Numbered from the stretch's first letter, positions 39,950 to 50,871 are shown. The stretch is 64,000 bases of DNA from Ichthyophis bannanicus (GCA_033557465.1 CM066035.1:916680235-916744234); one strand, 5' to 3'. The notes: generated by a model from the letters alone, not told the origin. Translations and numbers: made by a program.

Positions 39950-40132
39950 CCAGGCAGAGACTCAGAAGTACTTTGATTTCCTTTCTGAGTCGGAATTCAG
40001 AAGGCTGGGTTATTTATGTGGAGTCTGAGGATTTGTTAGAGGATAGGTGCCCTGAGCTTCTGTCCGATCCTTGTCCACCTGAGTGGCGCAAGTCCCCATT
40101 TGAGGATATGACCTTCCAGAATTTTGTCAGGG
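39950..40132 (+). pseudogene. DIRS gag continuation
   Basis: The plus strand reads YVESEDLLEDRCPELLSD, then PPEWRKSPFEDMTFQNFVRD, the 'P.E....PPEDL.F..FV' block that ends DIRS gag. This continues the element interrupted by the L2. Confidence 0.65.
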
Positions 40133-40262
40133 ATTTTATTTATTTATTTAGCTAGGCTTATATATCGGTTTACATTGAACATAACATCAAGTACATGAAA
40201 AAATAGAGAATTTAGTTAACAAATTACAGAGTTGCTTGAATAAGTAATCCATTAGTTACATA
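40133..40262 (-). mobile_element. L2 3' end, extremely truncated
   Basis: (TTTA)n followed by 'tatatatcggtttacattg', the complement of the L2 3' UTR. Confidence 0.7.
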
Positions 40263-40445
40263 GGGCCCGATTTTCGAAGGCATTTACATGGATAACTGCC
40301 CTAATTACCCGTGTATATGCCATATCCGGGATTTTCGAAGGGCACCTACATGGGTAGTGCCTTTCGAAAATCCCATATATTTCCCTAACGCGCCCAGATG
40401 CTATGCAGTTAGCATCGGGGCGTTAGGGGCATTCTGGGGCGGAGG
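40263..40445. mobile_element. Palindromic MITE
   Basis: 'cgattttcgaaggcattta' and 'gggattttcgaagggcacc' face 'tagtgcctttcgaaaatccc'. A second hairpin 'ccctaacgcgccc' with 'ggggcgttaggg' lies at about 40,382-40,430. No coding sequence. Confidence 0.6.
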
Positions 40446-40580
40446 AAAGACTTTCCAGTTGGACGCTGGGAAGCATTCCTGCACAGGCTCCGTCAGTATC
40501 GATGTCACCCATATGTGAAGACTGATTCCTGCTGTTCTCTGAGATCACCTGTTACAGGTGAGTAACAATGCTTTATAAAC
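40446..40580 (+). mobile_element. DIRS right terminal repeat
   Basis: 'gatgtcacccatatgtgaag', 'actgattcctgctgttctc' and 'cctgttacaggtgagtaac' match the right end of the DIRS at 47,470-47,530. Probably the other end of the element begun at 34,900. Confidence 0.75.
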
Positions 40581-41295
40581 CCTCTGTGGGGTGGCAAACC
40601 AAAACCTAAGCCCAGCAGAGATCTGGGTTATATATAGAAATATTTTCATTAATATTAAATATTACATATTCAAGAAGTGGGGCCATCCTCCTCAGAGATA
40701 TTCCTGCACTAAGCACTGATCTACTCCCTGGTACTGGGCATTTTTGTGCTGCTTGTTTGATTGTCTTCTTTTCCTCTGAGGCTTAAGCATGTCAATGCAG
40801 CAAGTCAAGGACAAAACTCTTAGTAATGGAGTTTCTGCCTGTTAGAGCTGTCTGTAGGACACAAACTAACCCATTTAGATGTCAGGTCAGACTTTACCAC
40901 TCAAGTATATTTTCCACTCTGAAAGCTGCAAAGGAATCACCTGGCTACAGCCAAACCTCCTGTCAGCTTTAAGATGATGACATGCTCACCCATTTCCCCA
41001 TGAAATGTGTGTTTGCTGCAGCTCATAGACTTTGAAAGCTGGTTTGCGATAAACGTCTGGTTTGGGGCCAACATTCAAAAACATCTCTGATAAATCACTT
41101 CACGAAAATGAAATTTTTGGGGAGGCTACATACCTGAAAGGCACATTAGAAGTCACACTGCATTCTCTGGTTGTTAATGCATTTTCTGTATCTCAGGGAT
41201 GAAATGTTAAAATTAGCCTATAAAACCTGTATTGTATGCTGCCTTTTAATGGTATAGCATGTTTTCTCAGTCCTCAGCAGCAGAAGGAGGAGCTC
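40581..41295. other. Unassigned sequence
   Basis: No recognisable repeat or gene. Confidence 0.4.
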
Positions 41296-41296
41296 A

Positions 41297-41460
41297 ATGC
41301 TTGACCCAGTACAAGCATTGTGGAACCTGTGCCTTTTGGGGAAACTGCTAGGTACATATGACCTAGATTGGCCACTGTTGGAAACAGAATACTGGGCTTG
41401 ATGGACCTTGGTCTGACCCAGTATGGCATATCTTATGTTCTTATGTTCTTATGTTCTGCC
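41297..41460 (+). mobile_element. CR1 family A, 3' end, clean copy
   Basis: Runs from 'caatgcttgacccagtacaa' to TTATGTTCTTATGTTCTTATG. It gives the uninterrupted form of the 3' UTR, including 'ctgctaggtacatatgacc', against which the insertion at 31,379 can be read. Confidence 0.92.
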
Positions 41461-42507
41461 GTGGCTGGGCTCCACTGAAGGGGTTAGGACTACTCTCATG
41501 AGCATTACTATTATTTTCCTTTGATTTTATTGATTTCCTTTATCTCTGGCAGGATAGCAGAATCAAAAAAAGAAGGAACAAAAAAAAAGGAGGCAGGGTT
41601 ACAAGGTATTACTAGTGTCTATACTGAGGGCCGCTAACAGACAGCCTTTACCTGCCATTCTGCCTGGGTCATTGGGTGGATCAGGCAAGGCCCAGGGGAC
41701 AAAGTTACTTGGAAACCCAGGTCCCTTTTTTCCTCTGAGCCAGACAACCCTGCACTCTGTGAATAGTTTAGCAGGCTGATCCTTAATAATGGAGCCTGTG
41801 ATTTTCAGCAGCGCCTGTGCCTTTAAGTGCAGAACAGTGAGAGGGGCTCAATCGGAGCATTTGTTTTCTCTGCTGGGGATAGCAGCTTCATGGCAGACAA
41901 AATCGGCAGTGGTCCGGTGGTGAGTTGGTGTCGCTTGCGTTCCCCCTCCATCCTGTCGATTTTTCCCAAGTGGTTGTTGTCTGCGGCACAAGAGTTAGTT
42001 TCCTGCCGCAAGGGTTGGTTTCCCGTTGAGGGAACCAGTTTATGCAGCCAGCCCAGTCTCATTGTATTGTCTGTGGGGGATCGTGTGGCATCTTGTCAGC
42101 TGGTGTTTGCAGGGTCTGCACAAGAGCAGGCAGGTCGGCAGAGCTATATTTCATGTGGGAAAGGAGAACAATGCAATCTGAATCATAAGAACAAGATGTG
42201 CCTGGTTCTGAGGAACCCATGGTTTTCGTAGGAAATTCAGTTATTACAAGCACTGCGGCCATTTTGAGTAAGGGAAAGAAGACCAGCAGGAAACAAATGC
42301 ACAGGCAGACAGAACCAGAACCGGGAGCTGTAGAACCCTCCAAGGAGGGGTTAGAAGCAGATTTTTCATGACTTTCATGCTCCTCGTGCATAATACTTTA
42401 AAGAGGAATCGATTGAATTCGGGGAAGGAGCAAGCAGTACCTAAGGATTTACAGGAACTGGCTCCTGAAGCCTTGCTGTGTGACTCTTCGGCTGAAGGGT
42501 AACCTCT
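41461..42507. other. Unassigned sequence, possibly old retroelement coding
   Basis: Several short frames but no motif I can place. One product has spaced Cys and His residues (SCGKGEQCNLNH), too little to call a zinc finger. It abuts the start of the next CR1. Confidence 0.35.
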
Positions 42508-43558
42508 AGATGATGAAATCCTAAGAGAAAGCAGAGAAGCCAACAAAAGTTACAACACAGTAATAATGGGTGATTTCAATTACCCCAGTATCAACTGGGT
42601 CAGTGTCACTGCAGGGCATGTTAGAGAGATAACGTTTCTAGATGAAATACATGACTGTTTCTTGGAACAGCTGGTTCATGAACCAACAAGAGGGGAAGCT
42701 ATTTTTGACCTAGTCCTTAGTGGAACTCAGGATCTGGTGTAAGAGATAAGGTTTTTGGGGCCACTTGGCAATAGTGATCATAGCATGATCGCGTTTGATT
42801 TAATAAATGGAAGCAGGATGTCTGGAAATCCACAGTTCTACTTTTTAAATTTCAAAAGGAAGACTATGATAAACTGAGGAAAATAAGAAAAAAACTAAAA
42901 GGAGCAGCTGCAAAGGTTAAAGATTTACATCAAGCATGGGTGATGTTTAAAAATACTATTTTGGAAGCCCAGATCAGATGAATTCCATGCTTTTAGAAAA
43001 GTGGAAAGAAGGCCAAAAAAACTGCCAGCATGGTTTAAAGTTGAGGTCAGAGAGTCTGTTGTAGCCAAAAAAGCATCTTTCAGGAAATGGAAAAAGGAGC
43101 CAAATAACGAAAATGGGAAACAACATAAGCACTTGTAAGTTAGATACAAGGCATTGATAAGGCAAGCAAAGAGAGAATTTGACAAAAAAGGTTGCCATGG
43201 AAGCAAAAATGCATAATAAAACATTTTCAAGTATATTCTTAGCAAAAAACCTGTGAGAAAGTCAGTTGGACCATGGGGTGATAGAAGGGTAAAAGGGGAG
43301 CTAAGGGAGGACAAAGCCATAGCGGAGAGACTGAATGAATTCTTTGCTTCGGTCTTTACTGAAGAAGATGTAGGGAAGTTACCCATGCCTGAAATTGTAT
43401 TTAAAGGTGATATCGAAAGAGTTGAAATAAATATCAATAAACTGGAAAGATGTATTACAAGTATTTGATAAATTGAAGAGTAGTAATTCACCTGGACTGG
43501 ATGGTGTATGTCTGAGGGTGTTGAAAGAACTAAAATATGAGATTGCAGACCTACTATT
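42508..43558 (+). mobile_element. CR1 family A, left part, interrupted by DIRS
   Basis: Collinear with 28,850-29,900: endonuclease (MGDFNYPSINWVSV, FLEQLVHEPTRGEAIFDLVL, LGNSDHSMIAFDLIN), linker, and the RT start (PGLDGVCLRVLKELKYEIADLL). Several stops and frameshifts. It breaks at 43,558 after 'gcagacctactatt' and resumes at about 47,627. Confidence 0.9.
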
Positions 43559-43965
43559 CTCCAGGACCAAGCAGGAAGTTAGTCCTCATTTATGGGTGAC
43601 ATCGACACCGATGGAGCCCCCATGCGGAGCAATTCCCCAGCTTTCTAAGAAAGCCTTTGGGAATACTGCGCGCATGCGCAGTCCCCTTCCCACCTAAAGG
43701 TGCCATCTTGCTCAGTCTTTCTTTTTCCGTGGAGCCCATCGGACGTCCGTCCGTGTCACCTGGAAATGTTGACGTTTTTTTCAGCGATTACTTCGTCTTT
43801 TTCTCCAGTTCGACACCGGTTCCCCTTCCCACCGGGTTCGGTACTCCGGTATCGAGCCCGTTTTTCTATTTTCAGTTTTTGCCCTTCGTGGCTGGCGTTC
43901 GTGCCTTTTTTCTATTTACCCTGGATTGCTGGTCCTTTGACCTCGCGGGGGCCCTTTTTTCCCTG

Positions 43966-45871
43966 ATGGCTTCCAGTGGTTTCAAGAAGTGTGATCAGTG
44001 CAAGAAACTGATGTCTCTCACCGACACACACGACTGCTGCCTTCGGTGCCTCGGCCCAGATCATGATCCAAAAATCTGTGGCCCATGTGGCAAAATGTCC
44101 ACCAAGGCACTTCAAAGCCGTCAGCACCAGAAAGAAAGGATTTTCTCAGATTCTGCCTCCGGCCGGGCCCGGACCTCGTCTAAGGCCTCGACGTCTTAGG
44201 AGTCTGATCCCGAGCATCGCCGGGGTTCCTCGGACAGGGGGTCCCCCGATCGGGAACGCAAGAGGAAGAAACGTCTCATGAGTGCAGCGTCAGAAGAGGT
44301 CCCTGGTTCCTCGAGGGCCAGGTCTAAGACCCCCGACCGCCGTCCCGGGCCCTTGGAACAGGAGAAGCCATCCAAGATGCCTCGTGTGGAGCCGGAGACC
44401 GTCGGACACGTAAGTCCTGTAGTCCTCGTGGACTCTCCTCCGAGGGAGCCGACGTTGGGCCCGGCACCGCTGGGGCCCGAGTCGGTGGCTGCTGAGTCTC
44501 CTGAGCTTGGACTCAGGCTGACAGCCTTGGAGTGCAGACTGTCTGCCTTCATGGATCAGCAGCGGGTACTGATGGCCAGCCTCGCTGGTGTATCTGCCCC
44601 GACCACCGGGACATCGATGTCGAAGTCGACCCCAGAGACCCAGCCGATACTCGAGACCATGAAGGCTCGAAGTTGTCCTCGGTCGCGGTCACCCTCGACC
44701 TCCCGCTCGGAACCGAGGGTGTCGATGCCGGTGCCTTTGGCGTCGGGGTGGGTGCCACCTCGACCCGCGCGGTCGGAGCCCCTCGACTCCTCTTCGGATG
44801 AGTCAGCATGGGAGACGGAGGACGAGGAGTCCCCCGATACCTTCCGGACTCACCGCAGTCCGAGCCCCGGAGTAGGTCCACCCCCCCCCGGAGGACAACC
44901 GGTTCTCAGAGTTCATTTGGGACATGGCCAAGGCATTGGCGATTCCCGTGGACCCTGAGGAGAAGCCTCGAGCCGAGGAGTTCGAGGCCCTCCAGTATGA
45001 CTCTCCTCCAAAGGAGGCCTTTACTGTGCCGGTTCCTCCGATGCTGGAATGGCTCCTCTTCCGGATGTGGGAGGCACTGGCCTCGGCGCTGGTCTTGAGA
45101 AAGCGGGTCGATTCCATCTATCGACTACGTAAGAGCCCTGGATTCCAGAAGGCACAGCTGCTGCACCATTCCATGGTGGTGGAATCGGCCATGCATCGTC
45201 TGAAGACTCAGAAGATGCACTCTGTGGTGCCTCCCGGCAGGGAGGCCCGGAACCTGGATGCTTTCAGCAGAAAGTGCTTCCAGGGCTCGATGCTTGCTTG
45301 CCGTGTCCAGTCCTACCAGCTGTACATGGGCATGTACTTACGAGACCTGGCGAAAGAGATTGCTGGGTTCTCTGCTGGCCTCTCCGGGGAACCTTTGCAG
45401 AGGTTCCAGACTTTGTCCTCAGGAATATGGGACTGCTCAAAGTTCATGTCCCGAGCGGCCTATGATGGCTTCGAAGCTTCAGCTCATGTGGCGGCATCCG
45501 GCATTGGAGCCCGACACCAGGCATGGCTGCAGTCATCGGACCTCGAGCCCTGGGTGCAGGACAAGTTGGTCGATGTCCCTTGCCGAGGTGAAAACCTTTT
45601 TGGCAAACCCATGGCCGTGAAGGCGGCTGAGCTCGAAACCGAGCACCTGACCAGGACAAGGCTGTCCAGAAAGACTTCTGCCCCTTCTCACAAAAAGAAG
45701 GGCTCCGGTAAAAAGCCCTTTTACCCGAGAAAGGCAGCTGCCTACAAACCTTTCCCTCAGTACCAGGCCTCCCTAGCTTCCCAGCAGGGGCAGCCGGCCA
45801 AGGGGCAGGAACATGGGCCCCGTAGGCAGAAGACCCCCAAGCCTCCAGCTCCTGCACAGGAGGTCGTCTAA
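43966..45871 (+). pseudogene. DIRS gag-like protein
   Basis: The ATG at 43,966 opens MASSGFKKCDQCKKLMS with a Cys/His cluster (DTHDCCLRCLGPDHDP...CGPC). A stop TAG sits at 44,197-44,199; the same frame then stays open to 44,958 with a Ser/Pro/Arg-rich middle. Reading continues in the next frame from about 44,924 (ALAIPVDPEEKPRAEEFEAL) to a stop at 45,871. The shift lies at or near the C run at 44,880-44,890. The second half carries AMHRLKTQKMHSVVPPGRE, SRKCFQGSM and SRAAYDGFEASAHV, the conserved core also seen in the 12-13.6-kb copy. Two lesions in about 630 codons make this a fairly young copy. Confidence 0.85.
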
Positions 45872-46589
45872 CCCTGTTTGCCCACAGGTGGCCACCCATT
45901 ACAGGGGATGCTTGGGTATTAAGCATAGTCCGCAAGGGCTATATGCTTCATTTCCAGCAGTTACCCCTGCCTACTTCCCAGGAGAGCCTCTAAGGCCTCT
46001 CCTGCACACAGACCTCCTACTTCAAGAACTTCAAAGTCTGCTTCTGGACAAGGCGGTGGAGCCTCTACCTCCTCGCCTACAGGGGCACGGTTTCTACTCC
46101 AGGTACTTTCTAGTGCCAAAGAGAACCGGGGGCCTAAGGCCTATTCTAGACCTCAGGCACCTCAACAAGTTCTTGGAGAAATAAAAGTTCAAGATGCTTA
46201 CTCTTGGAACACTTCTGCCCTACCTCCAGCAGGGAAATTGGCTATGCTCCTTAGATTTAAAGGATGCGTACATCCACATCCTCATTCATCCAGACCACAG
46301 AAAGTACCCAAGAGTCTTTACAAAGTGCCTTGCTGTGGTGGCGGCCTACTTGAGGACTCAAGGTGTTTTTGTCTTCCCCTATCTGGACGACTGGCTCATC
46401 AGGGGTCAGACTTACCAGGAGGCAAGGCAGGCTACCTTCCGAACTGTATCACTCCCTCAAGACCTAAGCTTTGTCATAAACTTCGCAAACTCCACTTTGC
46501 TCCCCTCCCAGAACCTAGAGTTCATAGGAGCGCGACTGGACTCTCTGCAAGCAAGGCTTACTTGCCAGAGGACAGAGTTCAAAGACTAA
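45872..46589 (+). pseudogene. DIRS reverse transcriptase, internally deleted
   Basis: One frame (from about 45,880) reads LLLDKAVEPLP, GHGFYSRYFLVPKRTGG and LRPILDLRHLNKFLEK, a stop at 46,182-46,184, then KMLTLGTLLPYLQQGNWL and SLDLKDAYIHILIHPDHRKYPRVFTKCLA. It continues with the catalytic YLDDWLIRG and FIGARLDSLQARL. The stretch that normally lies between HPDHRK and PRVFTK (the 'L.F.......Y.VLPFGL..SP' block) is missing, an in-frame deletion that removes part of the RT palm. Confidence 0.85.
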
Positions 46590-46599
46590 TGGAGTTGGC

Positions 46600-47158
46600 A
46601 TCCCAGTTTCTCAGCATGCCAACGGTTTCTGCCAGGCTCTGCCTGCAGCTCCTAGGACACATGGCATCGACTGTACATGTGACCCCCAATGCCCGCCTCC
46701 ACATGAGGCCTGCATAGTGGTGCCTCAGAACTCAGTGGAAGCAAGCCACAGGGAGCCTAGCAGACAAAGTCAGGGTGTCAAAACCATTCCTGACGTCTCT
46801 TCAGTGGTGGCTACACCCCCCTAATTTACTACAGGGGGTGCCTTTTCAGATGCCTGTCCCCACAGTGGTGTTGATGACAGTAGCTCATCTCCGCTCTGTA
46901 CCATTGGCAGACATCTGCAGGGCTGCAACTTGGTCCTCAAGCCAGACTTTTGCGGCCCATTACTGCCTGGAGAGGGAGTCCCGTAGGGACAGTGCTTTCG
47001 GTCAGGCAGTACTCCGGAATCTCTTTGAGGTTAAGGCAACTCCTACCCTCCAGCCCTCTGGTTGGGCTACCGGTAGAGATATGTTTCAGTGCAATCCTTT
47101 CTCTGATGCTGAGGCTAGAGGGAGCTCATTTTTCAGCTCTAGGTCCCCGGTAGCCTGA
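46600..47158 (+). pseudogene. DIRS RNase H/recombinase remnants
   Basis: 46,600-46,720 encodes QFLSMPTVSARLCLQLLGHMAS (the RNase H-proximal 'L.G...S' block). After a short further stretch (FLTSLQWWLHPPNLLQGVPF) the sequence jumps to the very end of the tyrosine recombinase: VPLADICRAATWSSSQTFA, HYCLERESRRDSAFGQAVL. Most of RNase H, the methyltransferase-like region and the recombinase catalytic core are deleted near 46,855. Confidence 0.7.
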
Positions 47159-47161
47159 AGC

Positions 47162-47265
47162 TGGGGAGTCCCATAAGTGAGGACTGATTTCCTGCTTGGT
47201 CCTGGAGAAAGAGTAGTTACTCACCTGTAATAGGTGTTCTCCAGAAGCAGCAGGAATCAGTCCTC
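47162..47265 (+). repeat. DIRS internal complementary region
   Basis: Two adjoining blocks complement the outermost left end and the right extension of the element. In DIRS replication this region is thought to template circularisation by bridging both ends. Confidence 0.85.
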
Positions 47266-47554
47266 ACAACCCTCCCTCCTCCCTTTGGAGTTGCAGTTGT
47301 ACATAGTTTATTTTTACATTTTTGTGTGCTGTTTTTTAGCTATGTCATTGGACTGAGCAAGGTGGCACCTTTAGGCGGGAAGGGGACCGCGCATTCGCAC
47401 AGTATTCCCAAAGGCTTTCTTAGAAAGCTGGGGAATTGCTCCGCATGGGGGCTCCATCAGCGTCGATGTCACCCATAAGTGAGGACTGATTCCTGCTGCT
47501 CCTGGAGAACACCTGTTACAGGTGAGTAACTACTCTTTACTGTCCCCCCCCCCT

Positions 47555-47630
47555 TTTTTTGTTAAACCGCTTTGACCCGGTGAAAAGTGGGATATAAATG
47601 CAGCTAAATAACTAAAATAAATAAATAAAT
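47555..47630 (+). mobile_element. L2 3' end, extremely truncated
   Basis: 'gttaaaccgctttgacccgg' then 'agtgggatataaatgc' and (AATA)n: an L2-type 3' end directly between the DIRS right end and the resumed CR1. Confidence 0.75.
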
Positions 47631-47905
47631 ATTATTAGTAATCTATGAACTATCATTAAAATTATCTGTAGTACATGAAGATTGAAGAATGGCCAATGTA
47701 ACGCCAATTTTTAAAAAGGTTCTAAGGGTGACACAGGAAACTACAGACTGGTGAGCCTGATGTCAGTATCGGGCAAGATGGTAGAAACCATTATAAAAAA
47801 TAAAATGACTGAACATGTAGATAGTGATGGTTTAATGGGAGAAATCCAACATGAATTTAGCCAAGAAAAGTCTTGTCTTACTAATCTGTTAATTTGTTTT
47901 GAAGG
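47627..47905 (+). mobile_element. CR1 family A, right part
   Basis: 'attagtaatctatgaactat' continues the CR1 RT exactly where it stopped at 43,558, through the region around NVTPIFKK and QHGFRQG (here broken), then ends at an L1-like 5' end. Confidence 0.85.
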
Positions 47906-48965
47906 ATGATTCACATGATACGGTGAGCCATGGAATTCGCACTCCTTTTGGCTCTGGGGCGTCCTGCCTATTTCTTAATTTTCAGCGAGTTATTGCCCGA
48001 TTCTCTCCCAATCTGATTTAACCGTAGTGCTAGTGTCTGCAGTTCCCATCTGGACTGCCAACTTATCTTCCTGACTCCCGATGGCCTCGAAAATGGTCAA
48101 TAAAGACAAGGGCCGAGCACCCGACAGAAGATGATAGAGGGCCCTTCCACTAATCCGCATGCCGAGCAACAACCAGGCATGATTGAAGAAGTCTCAACTG
48201 CGGTGGTTAAAGCCCTAGAAGAGTGGTTTTGGGGCCTGTCTGAGCAGATCTTCCATGTGACACAAGCAGACTTCAATGGGCACATTGACCAATTAGAGCA
48301 CCAAGTGTCTGATGTCAAAGATACTCAGCAATCCCAGGCCACTCACCTCAAGCAGCTCGAAGATCTCCTGCGGCAGCAACGTGACAAAATCAACGACTTG
48401 GAAAATTGGGGCAGGAGGGGAAATCTCCGGCTCATCAGCATAGCGGAATCTATTGCTACTCAGAGCTGCGAGGCTTGCTCAAAGCCTGGATCTCCTTAAA
48501 CCTTCAGCTAGATAACCAGACCGGCAAGATTCTCCTTGAGCGAGTGCACTGGTTGGGCCCTCCATCAAGATGGTGCTCCTCGCCCAAGAGTGGTCATAGC
48601 CTGCTTCCATAACTATAAGCAGAAAGAAGCTTTCCTTCAGGCAGCTCATGATCAGTGCAATGTGGCCCAGGTATAGCGGAAGCTTTTGATTTTCCAGGAC
48701 TATTCCGTCACTGTCAGCAAACACCACCAGGAGTATGCAGAGTTCTGCAGTAGGTTTGTGTCTAAGGGTCTGCTCTTCGTCATACTTTACCCGGCTAGAC
48801 TGCAGTTGAATATCAGGGACAGCAATGACACTTCTCCAGTCCGGCTGAGGCTGTAACATTTCATGAGAGCCTGTCGGCCTGAAGGGGCCAGGGGTGATAA
48901 TCTTTGGACTGGCGGGAATCAATGGGTGGATGGCAGCAGCCATAACTCATGGGAGTATGTGCAGA
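47906..48965 (+). mobile_element. L1-like LINE, 5' UTR and ORF1
   Basis: Starts abruptly after CR1 and carries an L1-type ORF1 on the plus strand. No ORF2 follows within the unassigned segment to 50,210. Confidence 0.7.
48080..48960 (+). pseudogene. L1 ORF1 protein, broken
   Basis: A coiled coil (GHIDQLEHQVSDVKDTQQSQ, HLKQLEDLLRQQRDKI) is followed by the ORF1 hallmark LENWGRRGNLRLI (usually LENRSRRNNLRI). In shifted frames it continues with LLERVHWLGPPS, VIACFHNYKQKE-like and ETTPGVCRVL segments: the RRM and C-terminal domain of L1 ORF1, an RNA chaperone. Stops at 48,136-48,141 and several shifts occur. Confidence 0.8.
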
Positions 48966-50210
48966 GCTTCATGACGGTGTAGCCTTAACTTTTCCTCCCA
49001 TGCCATCGGTGGGCAGCATTGTCGGGCAGCTCTTGAGTGCCTCCCCCAGGCCTTCTGCATGCGCCCTTCTGAGTTTTAGCAACTGTGAATGATGTCTGAG
49101 GCCATTGCCCTCATGCCTCCATCTGTCGCTGGATCATTGACTGCTCTGTTTTGCCCCTTTGATTCCTGCCTCTGTTATGGACTGCTGAACTTTTGGCCGT
49201 CTGCTCTTGGACTTCTATGCTTTGTTTCCCAGTTTTATTGTATCTTTCATGCTTTCTCTTTGCCTCCCTTATGTCTGCCCTGATGAACTCCCTCTCTCCC
49301 AAATTTCCTCATTGACCCCACGCCTGGTTGCTTTTTTCTTTTTTCTGTTTATTCCTGCCATCTCCACTGCCTGTCCCAAGTTTGTGTGTTTTATTTGTTT
49401 CTCTGGGTTTTTTCATCCATCTCTTCCACTTATTTCTGGTGCTCCCCCCCTTCATTGTTCGGCTTCCTTTCCCTTTGTGGGTTAGCAGTGGGGGGTAGTG
49501 TCGCAGATCAGCCGCAGAAGGCCTGCATACCCCTGTGGACTGGGTGCGCTGGACATTTGTTTCTCTGCTTGTGGCTCCTGTGGCATAGGTACAGAGCCTT
49601 TGGGCTATGCTTGTGTATGCTTGTAACTTTGTTGGGGTTGTGCAGTTATATCCAGGGAGCAAATGTTCTGAAGTGGGGGGTTGGGGCATGTTGAGGTTTG
49701 GTGCATGATTGGTGGGTTTGGGAGTGAGGTGGGCAAGAAGAGATGTTTTGATTGTATGGGAATTCTGAATGTTTGGTGCATGGCTGGGTGTATGACTGTT
49801 GGGGTGGATATATGTAGCGACATTGGTTGGAAGTAAAGCACTTGTGTTTGAATGGGACTATTGTGTGTTGGGATTTTTGGATCTAGGAGAATTTGGGACC
49901 TGGGAGGATGTAGCTGGGTGTCACTGTGTGTATAATCTTCTACGCTATACCATTTCTGAACATACCCTTTTATGCTACATAATTTGGTGCCCTTTTATAA
50001 ATCAACATTCAGCAGGATTTTTTGCGCTATTTCTGTGCAGTTAACCTATTTGGTAATCAAGCTTATACTCTGTGGCTCCTCTCCGAGCAGAAGTGCGAGT
50101 TCAGATGCTATATTTGTAGCAGGATGATACCAGCCTACCGAGCTCTTTGCGGGGTAATGGCTGAATAGTGACTGCAGTCTCAAAGCCTTGCGTAAAAGGT
50201 AGCAATTGTA
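48966..50210. other. Unassigned, possibly L1 inter-ORF sequence
   Basis: T- and G-rich. The string 'gtgtatgactgtt' is shared with 59,873-59,885, which precedes an L1 endonuclease, so this may be the region between ORF1 and ORF2 of a related L1. No endonuclease or RT block is seen. Confidence 0.4.
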
Positions 50211-50213
50211 TAT

Positions 50214-50562
50214 ATCATTTATTTATTTAGTCAGTCTTATATACCGCATTTCCGAGGATCAGTGCAGTTTACAGGGAACATTACATGAAAGAGGATTTCT
50301 TAGAACAGTTAACAATATAAGGTATAACATAGAATATTGAACAGTATATTTAACACAGAGAAGGGTTTCCTAGAATGATTAACAGTTAAAAGTATAACAT
50401 AGAACATCGAACAGTATGTATAACATAGAGCAGTAACTATATACAGGTAGAGGATTCGCCTACATTATGGGGAGACTGTGATCAGAATGAGGGTTTATAC
50501 ATTAGCGTTAAGGGGTACATAGGTAAGAGAGGATTATGTTATCCCATCAAAATGTTCCTAGA
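50214..50562 (-). mobile_element. Host L2 copy, segment 1: 3' UTR
   Basis: (TTTA)n then 'agtcttatataccgc' and 'tcagtgcagtttacaggg' are the complement of an L2 3' end. Continues at 56,678 after the L1 insertion. Confidence 0.85.
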
Positions 50563-50871
50563 GACGTCACCCGCTTGAATGGCTGTGTGAGCGGTGAACT
50601 CCGGACCGACCCCAGTGAAAAGGAGCTTTAAACGTTCCAAATTAATGGAGAGAGGCAGGAGAAGCGGCACTGCGGAAAGCGCGGAGAGAGGGCATCATGA
50701 CGACCTGGAAAAAAACTGCAGATCTGCGGGAGTATGCCTATGGCAGGCCGACTACGCAGGCGGGGGAGGCCACATGGCGGGAACAAGGGGATGGAGAGGG
50801 CGGAGAGCGACTTGGAGCCTAGCGGACTGGCATCGGTGTCCAGAGAGGAGCTGAAGCAGTAGTTTGCCGAA

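Larger units (their letters stand above)
36312..39950 (-). mobile_element. L2-like LINE, nearly full length, inserted in DIRS
   Basis: Minus-strand order from high to low coordinates: leader, AP endonuclease, RT, C-terminal domain, and a 3' UTR ending 'gtggtatatcaaatgataa' near 36,320. About 3.6 kb, close to full L2 length. All domains are in more than one frame. The 3' end and adjoining DIRS piece recur at 17,534-17,985. The 5' boundary is approximate. Confidence 0.85.
43559..47538 (+). mobile_element. DIRS retrotransposon with complete terminal architecture
   Basis: Left terminal repeat 43,559-43,715 and inverted right copy 47,353-47,507, with a right extension to about 47,538. The internal complementary region (about 47,162-47,265) reads as the complement of the left outer end joined to the complement of the right extension: 47,209-47,265 pairs with 47,480-47,536, and about 47,167-47,208 pairs with the first 40 bases. 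Between these lie gag, RT and recombinase remnants. No target duplication is expected for a recombinase-integrated element. Confidence 0.9.

Noticed and set aside
42059..42231. Cys/His spacing (SCGKGEQCNLNH) suggestive of a gag zinc knuckle
   Set aside because: Does not match the CX2CX4HX4C pattern and has no neighbouring retroelement domain; left as unassigned.
45444..45935. 163-codon minus-strand ORF
   Set aside because: Antisense of the DIRS gag frame without recognisable content.
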